In this document: piece after piece, positions 37,253 through 48,632 of the stretch | Position numbering within the stretch: the stretch's first letter is position 1 | Layout: the number at the start of each line of letters is the position of its first letter | Source of the DNA: Aeromonas eucrenophila | GTDB lineage: Bacteria; Pseudomonadota; Gammaproteobacteria; Enterobacterales; Aeromonadaceae | NCBI RefSeq assembly: GCF_000819865.1 | Contig: NZ_CDDF01000019.1 | Coordinates: 62,001 to 126,000 of the forward strand | Reading direction: 5' to 3' | Length of the DNA stretch: 64,000 nucleotides | Made by a program: the position numbers and the translations under genes | Notes under the pieces: generated by a model | The model's database searches: none | Told to the model about the DNA's origin: nothing | What the model saw: only the letters and a program-made list of their open reading frames with translations

Positions 37253-38230
37253 TCAGGGCTGCAACCACTGGCTGCAGTCACGGCTGCGGGATTGATGCAG
37301 CGCACCCATATCTTGCTTCATTTCATCGGCATTTAGCCAGCGCTCCGGCAGGGGGGCGATCCGGACCCGCACCTCGGGGGTACGGCCGGCTGGCGCCTTG
37401 TCATCCGCCTGCGAGGGCGTTTCTGGCACGATCAGCGCGACCTTGAGTGCCGGGTTGCGGCTGGCGATGCGGCTCGCGATCCCAAGTCCCCCCTCCACGT
37501 GGAAGTTGCCAGCGATGTGCATGATGCGCTGGCCGGGGTGTTTGCCTAAGTAGTCGACCATGCTCTCGGCCATGGTGTCATCCCAGCTGGTCTGGGCGGC
37601 GAAGCGGCGGGCATTGCCGTCGGCATCGCCGTGATGCATGGACGCCATGAACTTCTGGCGGTAGCCATCGTCACTCAGGGTGAGCGTCCTGGCGAGCTGG
37701 CTGCGGCGATTGGCGGGCAGCTTGTCGAGCCACTGCGGCCCTTCCTGGCCGACACAGCTCACCAGCGGCTTGGGGGCGTTGGCGGCGATGATGGCCAGGT
37801 GCTGCGCCTTGGCAAATTCCACCAGGGGGCGATAGTCGCTCGGGTAATTGGGCCAGGCGTTGCCATCCCGAATGAGCGCTGCCTCGCCGATGCGGCCGGC
37901 GAGATAGGCATCCAGGGTCGGTTGATCGGCGCGGCTGAACTGTTCCATGGAGAGTACCTGGGCCCGGCCATCGGCCCGGGCGCGCTCGGTCAGTCCCGCC
38001 AGTAGGCGAGCCTGCAGCAGGTGCACGGCCGGATGGGTGTGCAGCTCGCCGACCAGCACTATGTCGGCGTCCGCCACCTTGTCCAATGCCTGTGCCAGGG
38101 TGAGTTGCTTATCGCCCTGTCCTTCGCCGAGCTGGTAGTGATAGAGGGTCCGGGGCGCCTCTGTCTGCGGTGGGGTGGCGCAGGCGGCCAGCAGCAGGGG
38201 CAGGGCGAGCAGGGGCAGTCGTCGAGTCAT
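37253..38230 (-). CDS. ChaN-like heme/iron-regulated lipoprotein
   Basis: A 325-residue lipoprotein with signal MTRRLPLLALPLLLAACATPP (lipobox LAAC). The body has VLVGELHTHPAVHLLQARLL, VLSMEQFSRADQPTLDAYL and IMHIAGNFHVEGGLGI, matching the ChaN/DUF399 family; Campylobacter ChaN binds stacked hemes (family knowledge). The His residues in GELHTHP and GNFHVEGG are candidate ligands. It is divergent from a TonB-dependent receptor with Fur-box-like sequences between, supporting a role in heme or iron handling at the outer membrane. Downstream genes follow closely (20 bases). Confidence 0.87.
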   Translation of the reverse strand: MTRRLPLLALPLLLAACATPPQTEAPRTLYHYQLGEGQGDKQLTLAQALDKVADADIVLVGELHTHPAVHLLQARLLAGLTERARADGRAQVLSMEQFSRADQPTLDAYLAGRIGEAALIRDGNAWPNYPSDYRPLVEFAKAQHLAIIAANAPKPLVSCVGQEGPQWLDKLPANRRSQLARTLTLSDDGYRQKFMASMHHGDADGNARRFAAQTSWDDTMAESMVDYLGKHPGQRIMHIAGNFHVEGGLGIASRIASRNPALKVALIVPETPSQADDKAPAGRTPEVRVRIAPLPERWLNADEMKQDMGALHQSRSRDCSQWLQP

Positions 38231-38338
38231 GGTATCTCACTAGCAATGGCAGAGAATGGAAACGGGGTCGCGCCATACCATGGCAGCATGGCGAGCAGGA
38301 AAAAAGAGGGGCTAGTGTAAAACTGAATCACGACAAAA

Positions 38339-38357
38339 GAAAATGAGAATGATTCAC
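38339..38357. promoter_or_regulatory. Fur-box-like site 1 between chaN-like and receptor genes
   Basis: GAAAATGAGAATGATTCAC matches the 19-base Fur consensus at 14 positions. It lies just upstream of the receptor promoter. Confidence 0.55.
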
Positions 38358-38364
38358 TTTATTA

Positions 38365-38392
38365 TTGATCTTTGTTGCGAGCTGGGTAATAT
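38365..38392 (+). promoter_or_regulatory. Probable promoter of the TonB-dependent receptor gene
   Basis: TTGATC (38365-38370) and TAATAT (38387-38392) with 16 bases between, flanked on both sides by Fur-box-like sequences. Confidence 0.5.
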
Positions 38393-38402
38393 GCCTTCCG
38401 CT

Positions 38403-38417
38403 TGATAATAATTCTCA
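38403..38417. promoter_or_regulatory. Fur-box-like site 2 before the TonB-dependent receptor
   Basis: TGATAATAATTCTCA matches the 7-1-7 Fur motif TGATAATNATTATCA at all but one position. It would sit at the transcription start. Confidence 0.72.
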
Positions 38418-38431
38418 ATAAGGATTTTGCA

Positions 38432-40525
38432 GTGGCGCACAACAACACCCCCTCACTGATTGCTCTCGCCGTGACGGCGGCCCTGGCTTCCCCTGTTTTC
38501 GCAGCAGACAAGAAAGCCGATGAAGTCATGGTCGTCAGCGGCTCCCGGATGGAGCAGAAACTGGAAGATGTCTCAGGCCCCATCTCCGTCATCACCTCCG
38601 AACAGATCGAAGAGCAGGTCGTCAGCAACGTCGCCGACCTGTTCCGCTACGAGCCGGGTGTTTCCGTGCTGGGCGGGGCGGGCGATGCCCAGACCTTCGT
38701 CATTCGTGGCATGGGCGAGAACCGGGTCAAGATAGTGCAAGACGGGGTGCGCCAGAACGACGCCTACAAGAACGGTGGGGTAGGCCAGACCTATTTCGAT
38801 ACCGACATGATCAAGCAGGTTGAAGTGGCCAAGGGGCCGGCCTCCGCTGCCTACGGCTCCGATGCCCTGGGTGGGGTCATCGCCATCACCACCAAGGACG
38901 CCAGCGATTTCCTCAAGGGTCGGGACAGCTATCTGGACGCGACCACCGGCTATGCCTCCAGCAGCCACCAGAACATGGCAGGCATCACCGGCGCCCTGCG
39001 TACCGGCGATGTGGAGAGCCTGCTGCGCTACACCTGGCGCGATGGCGGTGTGACCCAGAACTACGACAGCGACAAGAACGAATTCGACATCGTCAGCCAG
39101 GCCGTGTTGCTCAAGAGCCAGTGGAATGTCAGCGACGATCAGTTCCTGAAGCTGACCGTCGACTACTTCACCGAGGGCCAGGATCCGGATGCCGTCGACC
39201 TGACCAAGGCGGGCTCCGTCTTCAAGCAGCCGATCACCGACAAGGACACCGACAACCTCTCCCTGATGCTGGATCATGGCCTCGCCCTGAACCAGGTCTG
39301 GGCCGATCGGGTCGACAGCAAGCTCTATTACGCTCGCACCAAGCAGACCCTGGATCAGTACGCCTCCTCCAAGTACCCGGTCAGCCCGAACAACCCCTAT
39401 GTGACCAAGAATTCCCTGGACAGCAACGGCTTCGATCAGGAGAGCCTGGGTGCCCAGGTGAAATTCAGCAAGGCCCTCGCCAGCCAGCGTCTGGCCTGGG
39501 GTGTCGAGTATGAGCACACCGACAACGAGCGGACCCGTTTCAAGGCACCGACCAAGCCCGGTGACTTCGTCGGCTACAACGAGCTGAGCTTCCCGTCCAC
39601 CACCAGCGAGCGCGCTGCACTCTGGGCCTTCGACGAGATCAAGTTTGGCGAGCGCTGGGTGCTGACCCCGGGTGCCCGTTACGAATACTACAAGATGACC
39701 CCGGACGAAGATCCCGCCTACACCGGCGAGAAACTCAAGAAGTTCTCCGAAGGGGAGTTCTCGCCCAAGCTGGGGCTGGTGTTCAAGGCGCACGAGGCGG
39801 CCAACCTGTTCGCCCAGTACAGCCACGGCTTCAAGGCGCCCATGTATGACAACGCCTTCTCTACTCTGAACCATCAGGCGTACGGTTATCGCATCGAGCC
39901 GAACCCGGACCTGAAACCCGAGAGCAGCGACGGTATCGATCTCGGTGTGCGCGGCAGCACCGGTGGCTTCAGCTACGAAGTGGCGACCTTCTACAACAAG
40001 TTCGAGGACTTCATCGAGCTGGCCCAGATCGGCATGGAAGGCCGCACCGCGCTGTATCAGTACCAGAACCTGGACAAGGCGACCACCAAGGGCGTCGAGG
40101 CTAAGGCCGATTACTGGCTCAATGATCTGGTCAACATCTGGGGCAACCTGGCCTACATCGACGGCAAGGATGGGGATGGCAACTACATCAACAGCCTGAG
40201 CCCGCTCAACGGTAGCCTTGGCCTGCGTCTGGAACAGCCGAACTGGAACCTCAACACCGCCCTGCGCTTCGCCGATGACATGGACAAGGTGGGCAAAGAT
40301 GCCCGCGGCAACGACAACATCAAGAGCGCCGGCTGGGGTGTGGTGGACATCTACGCCCAGTTCAAGCCGATGCAGGATCTGCAGCTCAACGTCGGTGTCT
40401 TCAACCTGTTTGACAAGGAATACGTCAACTACGAGAGCATCACCGGCCTGAGCGCCACCAGCGATACCAGCAACCAGACCGAGCCGGGCCGCAACCTGAG
40501 CGCCCGCGTCAAGTACGTGTTCTGA
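38432..40525 (+). CDS. TonB-dependent outer-membrane receptor, probable heme/hemoglobin receptor
   Basis: A 697-residue receptor. The GTG at 38432 follows AAGGA and gives the signal MAHNNTPSLIALAVTAALASPVFA; an in-frame TTG at 38402 overlaps the Fur site and is unlikely. The TonB box region is ADEVMVVSGSR, the plug holds FVIRGMGENRVKIVQDGVRQND and VEVAKGPASAAYGSDALGGVI, and a 22-strand-type barrel ends in ARVKYVF with terminal Phe. FKAP and NPDL around residues 470-500 resemble the FRAP/NPNL boxes of hemoglobin receptors. Substrate is inferred from motifs and the Fur/ChaN context. Confidence 0.88.
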   Translation: MAHNNTPSLIALAVTAALASPVFAADKKADEVMVVSGSRMEQKLEDVSGPISVITSEQIEEQVVSNVADLFRYEPGVSVLGGAGDAQTFVIRGMGENRVKIVQDGVRQNDAYKNGGVGQTYFDTDMIKQVEVAKGPASAAYGSDALGGVIAITTKDASDFLKGRDSYLDATTGYASSSHQNMAGITGALRTGDVESLLRYTWRDGGVTQNYDSDKNEFDIVSQAVLLKSQWNVSDDQFLKLTVDYFTEGQDPDAVDLTKAGSVFKQPITDKDTDNLSLMLDHGLALNQVWADRVDSKLYYARTKQTLDQYASSKYPVSPNNPYVTKNSLDSNGFDQESLGAQVKFSKALASQRLAWGVEYEHTDNERTRFKAPTKPGDFVGYNELSFPSTTSERAALWAFDEIKFGERWVLTPGARYEYYKMTPDEDPAYTGEKLKKFSEGEFSPKLGLVFKAHEAANLFAQYSHGFKAPMYDNAFSTLNHQAYGYRIEPNPDLKPESSDGIDLGVRGSTGGFSYEVATFYNKFEDFIELAQIGMEGRTALYQYQNLDKATTKGVEAKADYWLNDLVNIWGNLAYIDGKDGDGNYINSLSPLNGSLGLRLEQPNWNLNTALRFADDMDKVGKDARGNDNIKSAGWGVVDIYAQFKPMQDLQLNVGVFNLFDKEYVNYESITGLSATSDTSNQTEPGRNLSARVKYVF

Positions 40526-40548
40526 TACGAAACCTGACCGTGATGACG

Positions 40549-40573
40549 AAGGGGCCCTTGGGCCCCTTTCTCG
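40549..40573 (+). terminator. Terminator of the TonB-dependent receptor gene
   Basis: AAGGGGCCC / GGGCCCCTT hairpin followed by TCTCGTTT. Confidence 0.8.
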
Positions 40574-40785
40574 TTTGGCCTATTTAGTGCCGACCGAGAA
40601 GCCAATCAGTATCGGGTAGATGGAGGCATTGCGGCCATCAGCAGAGGCGCCCTCACCCAAGGAGGCAGAGTCGGGCAAGGGTTTAACACTGTTGATATTT
40701 ATGACGTTTATTCTCTCCTGCACGAGGGGATCGGCGCGCCAAAATCGGTTATCATTTGTCCCCCTTGCGCCGTTGCCGAGTCCTT

Positions 40786-41928
40786 ATGCCCGCCTTCTCC
40801 TGGTTAGCCCTGTTCTTTGGTGCCTTCTACTTCGTCTATGGCGCCTACCTGCCGTTCTGGTCGCTCTGGCTGGAGGGAATAGGCGTGAGCGCCGAGCAGA
40901 TCGGCCTGCTGCTCGGCGCGGGCATGGCGATCCGCTTCGCCGGCAACCTGGTGGTGATGGGGCAGCTCAAGGGGGCGGGGCACCTGCTGCCGGTCACCCG
41001 GCTGCTCTGTGTGCTGAGCCTGTTGGCCTTCCTCGGTTTCTATGCCAGCCACCAGCTCTGGTGGCTGGTGGTGCTGACCCTGGTGGCCAACTTCATCTAC
41101 CCGACCCTGATGCCCATGGGGGAGGCGCTGGCTACCCGCATGGTGGTGCAGGCCCACCTCGATTACGGCAAAGTGCGGCTGTGCGGCTCCTTCGCCTTTA
41201 TCGTCGCTTCCACTCTGGTCGGCGCCCTGGTGGGCAATTTTGGCAGCGACTGGGTGCTGCACACCATGGTGGCTGGCCTGCTGCTGATGTTGGTGTTGAG
41301 CGCGCTGCCGCTGCGGCCCGCGCCCCAAGAGTTGCAAGGTGAGCGGGCCAAGGCTTCGCTGAAGGAGACCCTGAAATCTGCATCGGTGCGCCGTTTTCTG
41401 CTGATCACCGCCCTGTTGCAGGGCAGTCACGCCGCCTACTACGGCTTCAGCGCCATCTACTGGAAGGCCGAAGGCTACAGCGGCACCATCATCGGCTATC
41501 TATGGGCGCTGGGGGTGGTGGCGGAGATCTGCATGTTTGCTGCCGACAAGCGCTTCCTCCAGCGGTTCGGGGCCCAGACCCTGTTCCTGGTCGGCGCCAT
41601 CGGCTGCGTGGTGCGCTGGAGCCTGCTCGGTGCCTCCAGCGAGCTGTGGGTGCTGGTGCTTGGCCAGTTGCTGCATGCGGTCACCTTCTGCGTCAGCCAC
41701 CTGGGGGCCATCCGCTTCATGACTCGCCAACTACCCCCCGAGCAGCTCATCCCCACCCAGGCGCTCTACGCAGCTCTGGGTCTCGGCATCACGGTGGCGG
41801 CGCTGATGGCCCTGTGCGGCCTGCTGTTTGAGCCGCTTGGCGGCGGTATCTTCTTCATCATGATCCTGGTGGTGCTGCCGGTCTTCTTCCTGCGTCTGCG
41901 CACGGCGACCACAGGGGCACGGGCCTGA
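40786..41928 (+). CDS. MFS transporter of the HcaT/PucC-like type
   Basis: A 380-residue inner-membrane protein with about 12 hydrophobic segments. The start ALFFGAFYFVYGAYLPFWSLWLEGIGVSAEQIGLLLGAGMAIRF (in parts) and LDYGKVRLCGSFAFIVAST are features of the family that includes E. coli HcaT, annotated as a 3-phenylpropionate transporter. The ATG at 40786 (MPAFSWLAL) is preceded by a weak ribosome-binding site; a start 10 codons upstream is possible. No aromatic catabolism genes are near, so the substrate is unknown. Confidence 0.85.
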   Translation: MPAFSWLALFFGAFYFVYGAYLPFWSLWLEGIGVSAEQIGLLLGAGMAIRFAGNLVVMGQLKGAGHLLPVTRLLCVLSLLAFLGFYASHQLWWLVVLTLVANFIYPTLMPMGEALATRMVVQAHLDYGKVRLCGSFAFIVASTLVGALVGNFGSDWVLHTMVAGLLLMLVLSALPLRPAPQELQGERAKASLKETLKSASVRRFLLITALLQGSHAAYYGFSAIYWKAEGYSGTIIGYLWALGVVAEICMFAADKRFLQRFGAQTLFLVGAIGCVVRWSLLGASSELWVLVLGQLLHAVTFCVSHLGAIRFMTRQLPPEQLIPTQALYAALGLGITVAALMALCGLLFEPLGGGIFFIMILVVLPVFFLRLRTATTGARA

Positions 41929-42006
41929 GCGAGAACGATGACACGGCCGTGCCCGGGCTTTAGACTGGCGCGGCGCTCAACATATCTGGACAGGGGAATT
42001 AGCTAG

Positions 42007-45000
42007 ATGCACCAAGGATGGCTGCTGATCGGATTGTCGCTCGCCTATCTGGGCTTGCTGTTCCTCATCGCCTACGTGGCGGACAAGAACAAGCGCCGCC
42101 GCCCCAAGGGGCAGCCCCTGCTCTACAGCCTGTCGCTGGCGGTCTACTGCACCTCCTGGACCTTCTTCGGCACCGTCGGCCAGGCTAGCGAATCCCCCTG
42201 GTCCCCCGTGCCCATCTACCTCGGCCCCATGCTGGTGTTCCTGTTCGGGTGGCGGCTGCTGGCCCGGCTCATCCTGGTGGCCAAGCGCGAGCACATCACC
42301 TCCATCGCCGACTTCATCGCCGCCCGCTATGGCAAGTCCCAGCGCCTCGCCATGGTGATCAGCCTGATCGCCATCATGGGGATACTTCCCTACCTGGTGT
42401 TGCAGCTCAAGGCGATCGTCACTGGGCTGGATCTGCTGATGGCCAACGCCGTGCCGGTCGGTGCCATCAGCACGTCGGCGGGCAACAGCGCCGGGCTGGC
42501 CCTCGGCGTTGCCCTGCTGCTGGCGCTGTTCAGCATCTTGTTCGGTACCCGCAACCTGGATGCCACCGAGCACCACCGCGGCATGGTGGTGGCCATCGCC
42601 TTCGAATCCGTGGTCAAGCTGCTCGCCTTCATGGCGGTGGGGGGCTTCGCGCTCTGGCTTATCATCACCAAGCCGAGCCCTGTCCGCAGCCAGGTGACCA
42701 GCGATTTCCTCGATGCCGTGGTAGCTGTCACCCCGGGCAGCCTGCTGGAGCTCGCCATCTATACCCTGGTCGCCATGTGCGCCGTCATCTGCCTGCCGCG
42801 CCAGTTCCACGTGACTGTGGTGGAGAACAACCAGGGGCAGGATCTGCACTGGGCACGCTGGTTGTTCCCGCTCTATCTGTTCCTGATGGGGCTCTTCATC
42901 TGGCCCCTGGCCCTGGCGGGCAAGCAGTGGGTCGGCGCCGGCATGGGCTCGGATACCTATGTGATCAGCCTGCCCATGTCGCTCGGCTACGACGGCATGG
43001 CGATGCTGGCGTTCCTCGGCGGCACCTCGGCGGCCACCGGCATGGTGATCGTCTGCACCATCGCCCTGGCCATCATGGTCAGCAACGATCTGGTGCTGCC
43101 AGTATTGCTGCGCCGCTTCTGGCAACAGGGGCGGGACGAGCGGCTGATGCGGCTGCTGCTGCAGGTGCGCCGTGGCGCCATCCTGCTGATCCTGCTGGCG
43201 GCCTGGGCGCTCTATCTCTGGCTCGGGGATCTCACCAGCCTGTCGCGCATCGGCTACCTGTCGTTCGGGGCCGTGGCCCAGTTCGCCCCGGCGCTGCTGC
43301 TCGGTCTCTATTGGCGACATGGCAACCGCAAGGGGGTCTACCTCGGCCTCGCCCTCGGGGTCAGCCTCTGGTTCCTCACCCTGCTGGCCGAAAGCGGTCT
43401 GCTGGCGGGCTCACCGCTGGAGGCGCTGCTGGCGCCGCCGGATTGGCCCGCGTTCCGGAATCTGAGCCTGGGGGCCTGGTGCATCTTCCTGAGCCTGTTA
43501 CTGAACCTGATGGGCTATGTGGCGGGATCGCTGTTGTCGCGGGCGGCGGTGAGCGAGCGGCTACAGGCGGCGAACTTCGTCGGCAAGCCGAGCCGGGATC
43601 TGGCGGCGCTCTATCAGGCTCGGGTCTCGGTCAAGGAGCTGGAGATGCTGGCGGCCCGCTTCGTCGGCTCGAGCCGGGTCAAGCGCGCCTTCGGCCGTTT
43701 CGCCGGTGAGCGCGGCGGCACCCTGGCCCCCCAGATGCAGGCATCGGCGGAGCTGATTGCCCACACAGAGCGGCTGCTGGCCGGGGTGTTCGGCGCCTCG
43801 TCCGCTCGGCTGGTGCTGGCCTCGGCTCTGCAGGGGCGCAACATGCAGCTCGAGGAGATCGCCACCATAGTGGACGAGGCCTCGGACGTGTTCCGCTTCA
43901 ACCGGGGACTGCTGCAGGGGGCCATCGAACACATGGGGCAGGGGATCTCGGTGGTGGACAGGGAGCTCAAGCTGGTGGCCTGGAACCGGCGCTACATAGA
44001 GCTGTTCCACTACCCGCCCGGCCTCATCCAGGTGGGGCGCTCCATCGAGGATATCATCCGCTACAACGCCGAGCAGGGGCTGTGCGGCCCGGGCGAGCTG
44101 GAGGCCCATGTGGCCCGGCGAGTCGCCTTCATGCAGCGCGGCAGCCCCCACGTCTCGGCGCGGGAGCGACCGGATGGGCGGGTGATCGAGATGCAGGGCA
44201 ACCCCATGCCGGCGGGGGGCTTCGTCATGACCTTCACCGACATCACCCCCTTCCGGGCGGCGGAGAGGGTGTTGCGAGAGGCCAACGAGCACCTGGAGGC
44301 GCGGGTGGCCGAGCGCACCCACGAGCTGTCCGAGCTCAACCGTCAGCTGCTGCTGGTGAACCAGCAGGTGGAGCGGGCCAACCACTCCAAGAGCCGCTTC
44401 CTGGCGGCGGTGAGTCACGATCTGACCCAGCCGCTGAACGCGGCCAAGCTGTTTACCTCCTCCCTGCTGGAGATGCTGCCGGGGGAGCAGGGAGCGGAGC
44501 AGAGGGCGGAGCAGGTTCGCATCGCCCGCCACATCGACGATGCCCTGGGGGCGACCGAGGATCTCATCACCGACTTGCTCGACATCTCCCGGCTCGAAGC
44601 CGGCAAGTTCAAGGCCAAGAAGCTCGATTTCGCCCTGCGGGATGTGCTCGACAACCTCAAGGCGGAGTTCGGGGTGCTGGCCCAGGCGGGAGAGATCCAG
44701 TTCTCGGTGGTGGAGAGCAAGCTCGCGGTCTACAGCGACGTGCGCCTGCTTAGGCGGGTGCTGCAGAATTTCCTCACCAATGCGTTTCGCTACAACCCGG
44801 GGGGCCGGGTGCTGCTCGGTTGCCGCCGGCTGGGGGACAAGGTGCGCATCGAGGTGTGGGACAACGGCCCCGGCATCCCCCTCGACAAGCAGGAGAGCAT
44901 CTTCGATGAGTTTTCCCGCCTCGATCACTCCCGCACCGCCAGGGAGCAGGGGCTGGGGCTGGGGCTCGCCATCGCCCGCGGCATCTCCCTGGTGCTGGGC

Positions 45001-45498
45001 CATCAGCTCTCATTGCGCAGTTGGCCACAGGCGGGATCGGTGTTTTCCATCACCCTGAACCTGGCGACTCGGCCCGTGATGCCGACCCAGATAGCGGCGC
45101 CGGCGGTGCGGGACAGCCAGCTGGAGGGGATCAGGATCCTCTGCATCGACAACGAGGAGGACATTCTCACCGCCATGCACTCCCTGCTAAGGCGCTGGGG
45201 CTGCGAGGTGATGTGCGCCCAGAGCCTGGAGCAGGCACAGGTGCTCATTGGGGACGGCTTCCTGCCACAACTGGTGCTGTCGGATTATCACCTGGATGAC
45301 GGCAAGACCGGGCTGCAGGCGCTGCACATGATTCGGCTGGCTCACGGCAATGGCATCGGCGGCATCATCATCAGCGCGGATCGCAAGAGCGAGCTGCAGG
45401 CGCAGATCCGCGAGCACGGCTTCGGTTACGTCAGCAAACCGGTCAAACCCCTCAAGCTGCGGGCGCTGATGAACAGCTTGTTGATGCCAATACAGTGA
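42007..45498 (+). CDS. CrbS-type hybrid sensor histidine kinase with sodium:solute symporter domain
   Basis: A 1163-residue protein. Residues about 1-510 form a sodium:solute symporter-like region with about 13 membrane segments. They are followed by a linker, a PAS domain (about 640-750), a coiled coil, HisKA with the phospho-His H804 in SHDLTQPLN, HATPase (NFLTNAFRYNPGG; DNGPGIP; GLGLGLAIARG) and a receiver with D1093 in LSDYHLDD. This architecture is that of CrbS, which with the regulator CrbR controls acetyl-CoA synthetase (the acetate switch) in Vibrio and Pseudomonas. No crbR or acs gene is adjacent. Confidence 0.9.
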   Translation: MHQGWLLIGLSLAYLGLLFLIAYVADKNKRRRPKGQPLLYSLSLAVYCTSWTFFGTVGQASESPWSPVPIYLGPMLVFLFGWRLLARLILVAKREHITSIADFIAARYGKSQRLAMVISLIAIMGILPYLVLQLKAIVTGLDLLMANAVPVGAISTSAGNSAGLALGVALLLALFSILFGTRNLDATEHHRGMVVAIAFESVVKLLAFMAVGGFALWLIITKPSPVRSQVTSDFLDAVVAVTPGSLLELAIYTLVAMCAVICLPRQFHVTVVENNQGQDLHWARWLFPLYLFLMGLFIWPLALAGKQWVGAGMGSDTYVISLPMSLGYDGMAMLAFLGGTSAATGMVIVCTIALAIMVSNDLVLPVLLRRFWQQGRDERLMRLLLQVRRGAILLILLAAWALYLWLGDLTSLSRIGYLSFGAVAQFAPALLLGLYWRHGNRKGVYLGLALGVSLWFLTLLAESGLLAGSPLEALLAPPDWPAFRNLSLGAWCIFLSLLLNLMGYVAGSLLSRAAVSERLQAANFVGKPSRDLAALYQARVSVKELEMLAARFVGSSRVKRAFGRFAGERGGTLAPQMQASAELIAHTERLLAGVFGASSARLVLASALQGRNMQLEEIATIVDEASDVFRFNRGLLQGAIEHMGQGISVVDRELKLVAWNRRYIELFHYPPGLIQVGRSIEDIIRYNAEQGLCGPGELEAHVARRVAFMQRGSPHVSARERPDGRVIEMQGNPMPAGGFVMTFTDITPFRAAERVLREANEHLEARVAERTHELSELNRQLLLVNQQVERANHSKSRFLAAVSHDLTQPLNAAKLFTSSLLEMLPGEQGAEQRAEQVRIARHIDDALGATEDLITDLLDISRLEAGKFKAKKLDFALRDVLDNLKAEFGVLAQAGEIQFSVVESKLAVYSDVRLLRRVLQNFLTNAFRYNPGGRVLLGCRRLGDKVRIEVWDNGPGIPLDKQESIFDEFSRLDHSRTAREQGLGLGLAIARGISLVLGHQLSLRSWPQAGSVFSITLNLATRPVMPTQIAAPAVRDSQLEGIRILCIDNEEDILTAMHSLLRRWGCEVMCAQSLEQAQVLIGDGFLPQLVLSDYHLDDGKTGLQALHMIRLAHGNGIGGIIISADRKSELQAQIREHGFGYVSKPVKPLKLRALMNSLLMPIQ

Positions 45499-45711
45499 CA
45501 AACATCACAGAATTAATCTTTGACAGGCCGCGTCGGTCGGGGGCTGAAACAGGGGCCAAACCGACCCATCCCACATCTTGGCAACAGAATGCCCACATGA
45601 TCGCGACTTATTGCGAAAAGTGAGTCCCAGCTACTGTCATTTTTACTAGGTAGCGTCCCCTCTGGCTCCCCCTTATAGTCACAAAGCGATTATTTTTGTC
45701 GCAAATCAAGT

Positions 45712-45800
45712 TGTGCAAAAAGGCAAACCGGACGAAAGTCCGGGACGCAAAGCCACCGGTCTAAGGGTCTGAGTACCTAGGATAGCGGGGCCACCACAGG
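45712..45800 (+). ncRNA. Cyclic di-GMP-I riboswitch (GEMM-I)
   Basis: The conserved GEMM-I parts are present in order: GGCAAACC, a GAAA-tetraloop P1b hairpin (GGAC-GAAA-GTCC), GGGACGCAAAGCC, ACCGGTCTAAGG and the receptor-side segment TAGGATAGCGGGGCCACC. This aptamer binds c-di-GMP. The first conserved block begins at 45722; the outer helix limits are estimated. It precedes the chitinase gene on the same strand by about 110 bases, so c-di-GMP probably controls chitinase expression in cis. Whether ligand turns the gene on or off cannot be read from sequence. Confidence 0.95.
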
Positions 45801-45841
45801 TTGTATCGTCCATGGGCCAAGCCATGGTTGCGATGTCGTCT

Positions 45842-45880
45842 GCGTTACCTGTCAGGTTGCGTTGCCTTTTTCGTTGTTAA
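45842..45880 (+). promoter_or_regulatory. Possible expression platform of the riboswitch
   Basis: An imperfect hairpin (GCGTTACC pairing with GGTTGCGT, with wobble pairs and one mismatch) is followed by CCTTTTTCG, the layout of a weak intrinsic terminator downstream of the aptamer. Role as a ligand-controlled terminator is a hypothesis. Confidence 0.4.
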
Positions 45881-45897
45881 TTCCAATAACGAAATAA

Positions 45898-48510
<2,613 letters not shown>

Positions 48511-48521
48511 TTGCCATCAAG

Positions 48522-48547
48522 GATGGGGCCAAGGCCCCATCTTTTTT
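48522..48547 (+). terminator. Terminator of the chitinase gene
   Basis: GATGGGGCC / GGCCCCATC hairpin followed by six T. Confidence 0.93.
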
Positions 48548-48632
48548 CCCCACTCTCCAACGGCAGGAGCCTCTGCGCCCTGCCATCACAACAAGAATGC
48601 TTCAGCATCCACGCGCTATAAGGACAGATCCC

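Noticed and set aside
45494..45509. CRP-like sequence AGTGA-N6-TCACA upstream of the chitinase
   Set aside because: It overlaps the kinase stop codon and lies about 180 bases before the likely promoter, too far for a normal CRP site; probably chance.
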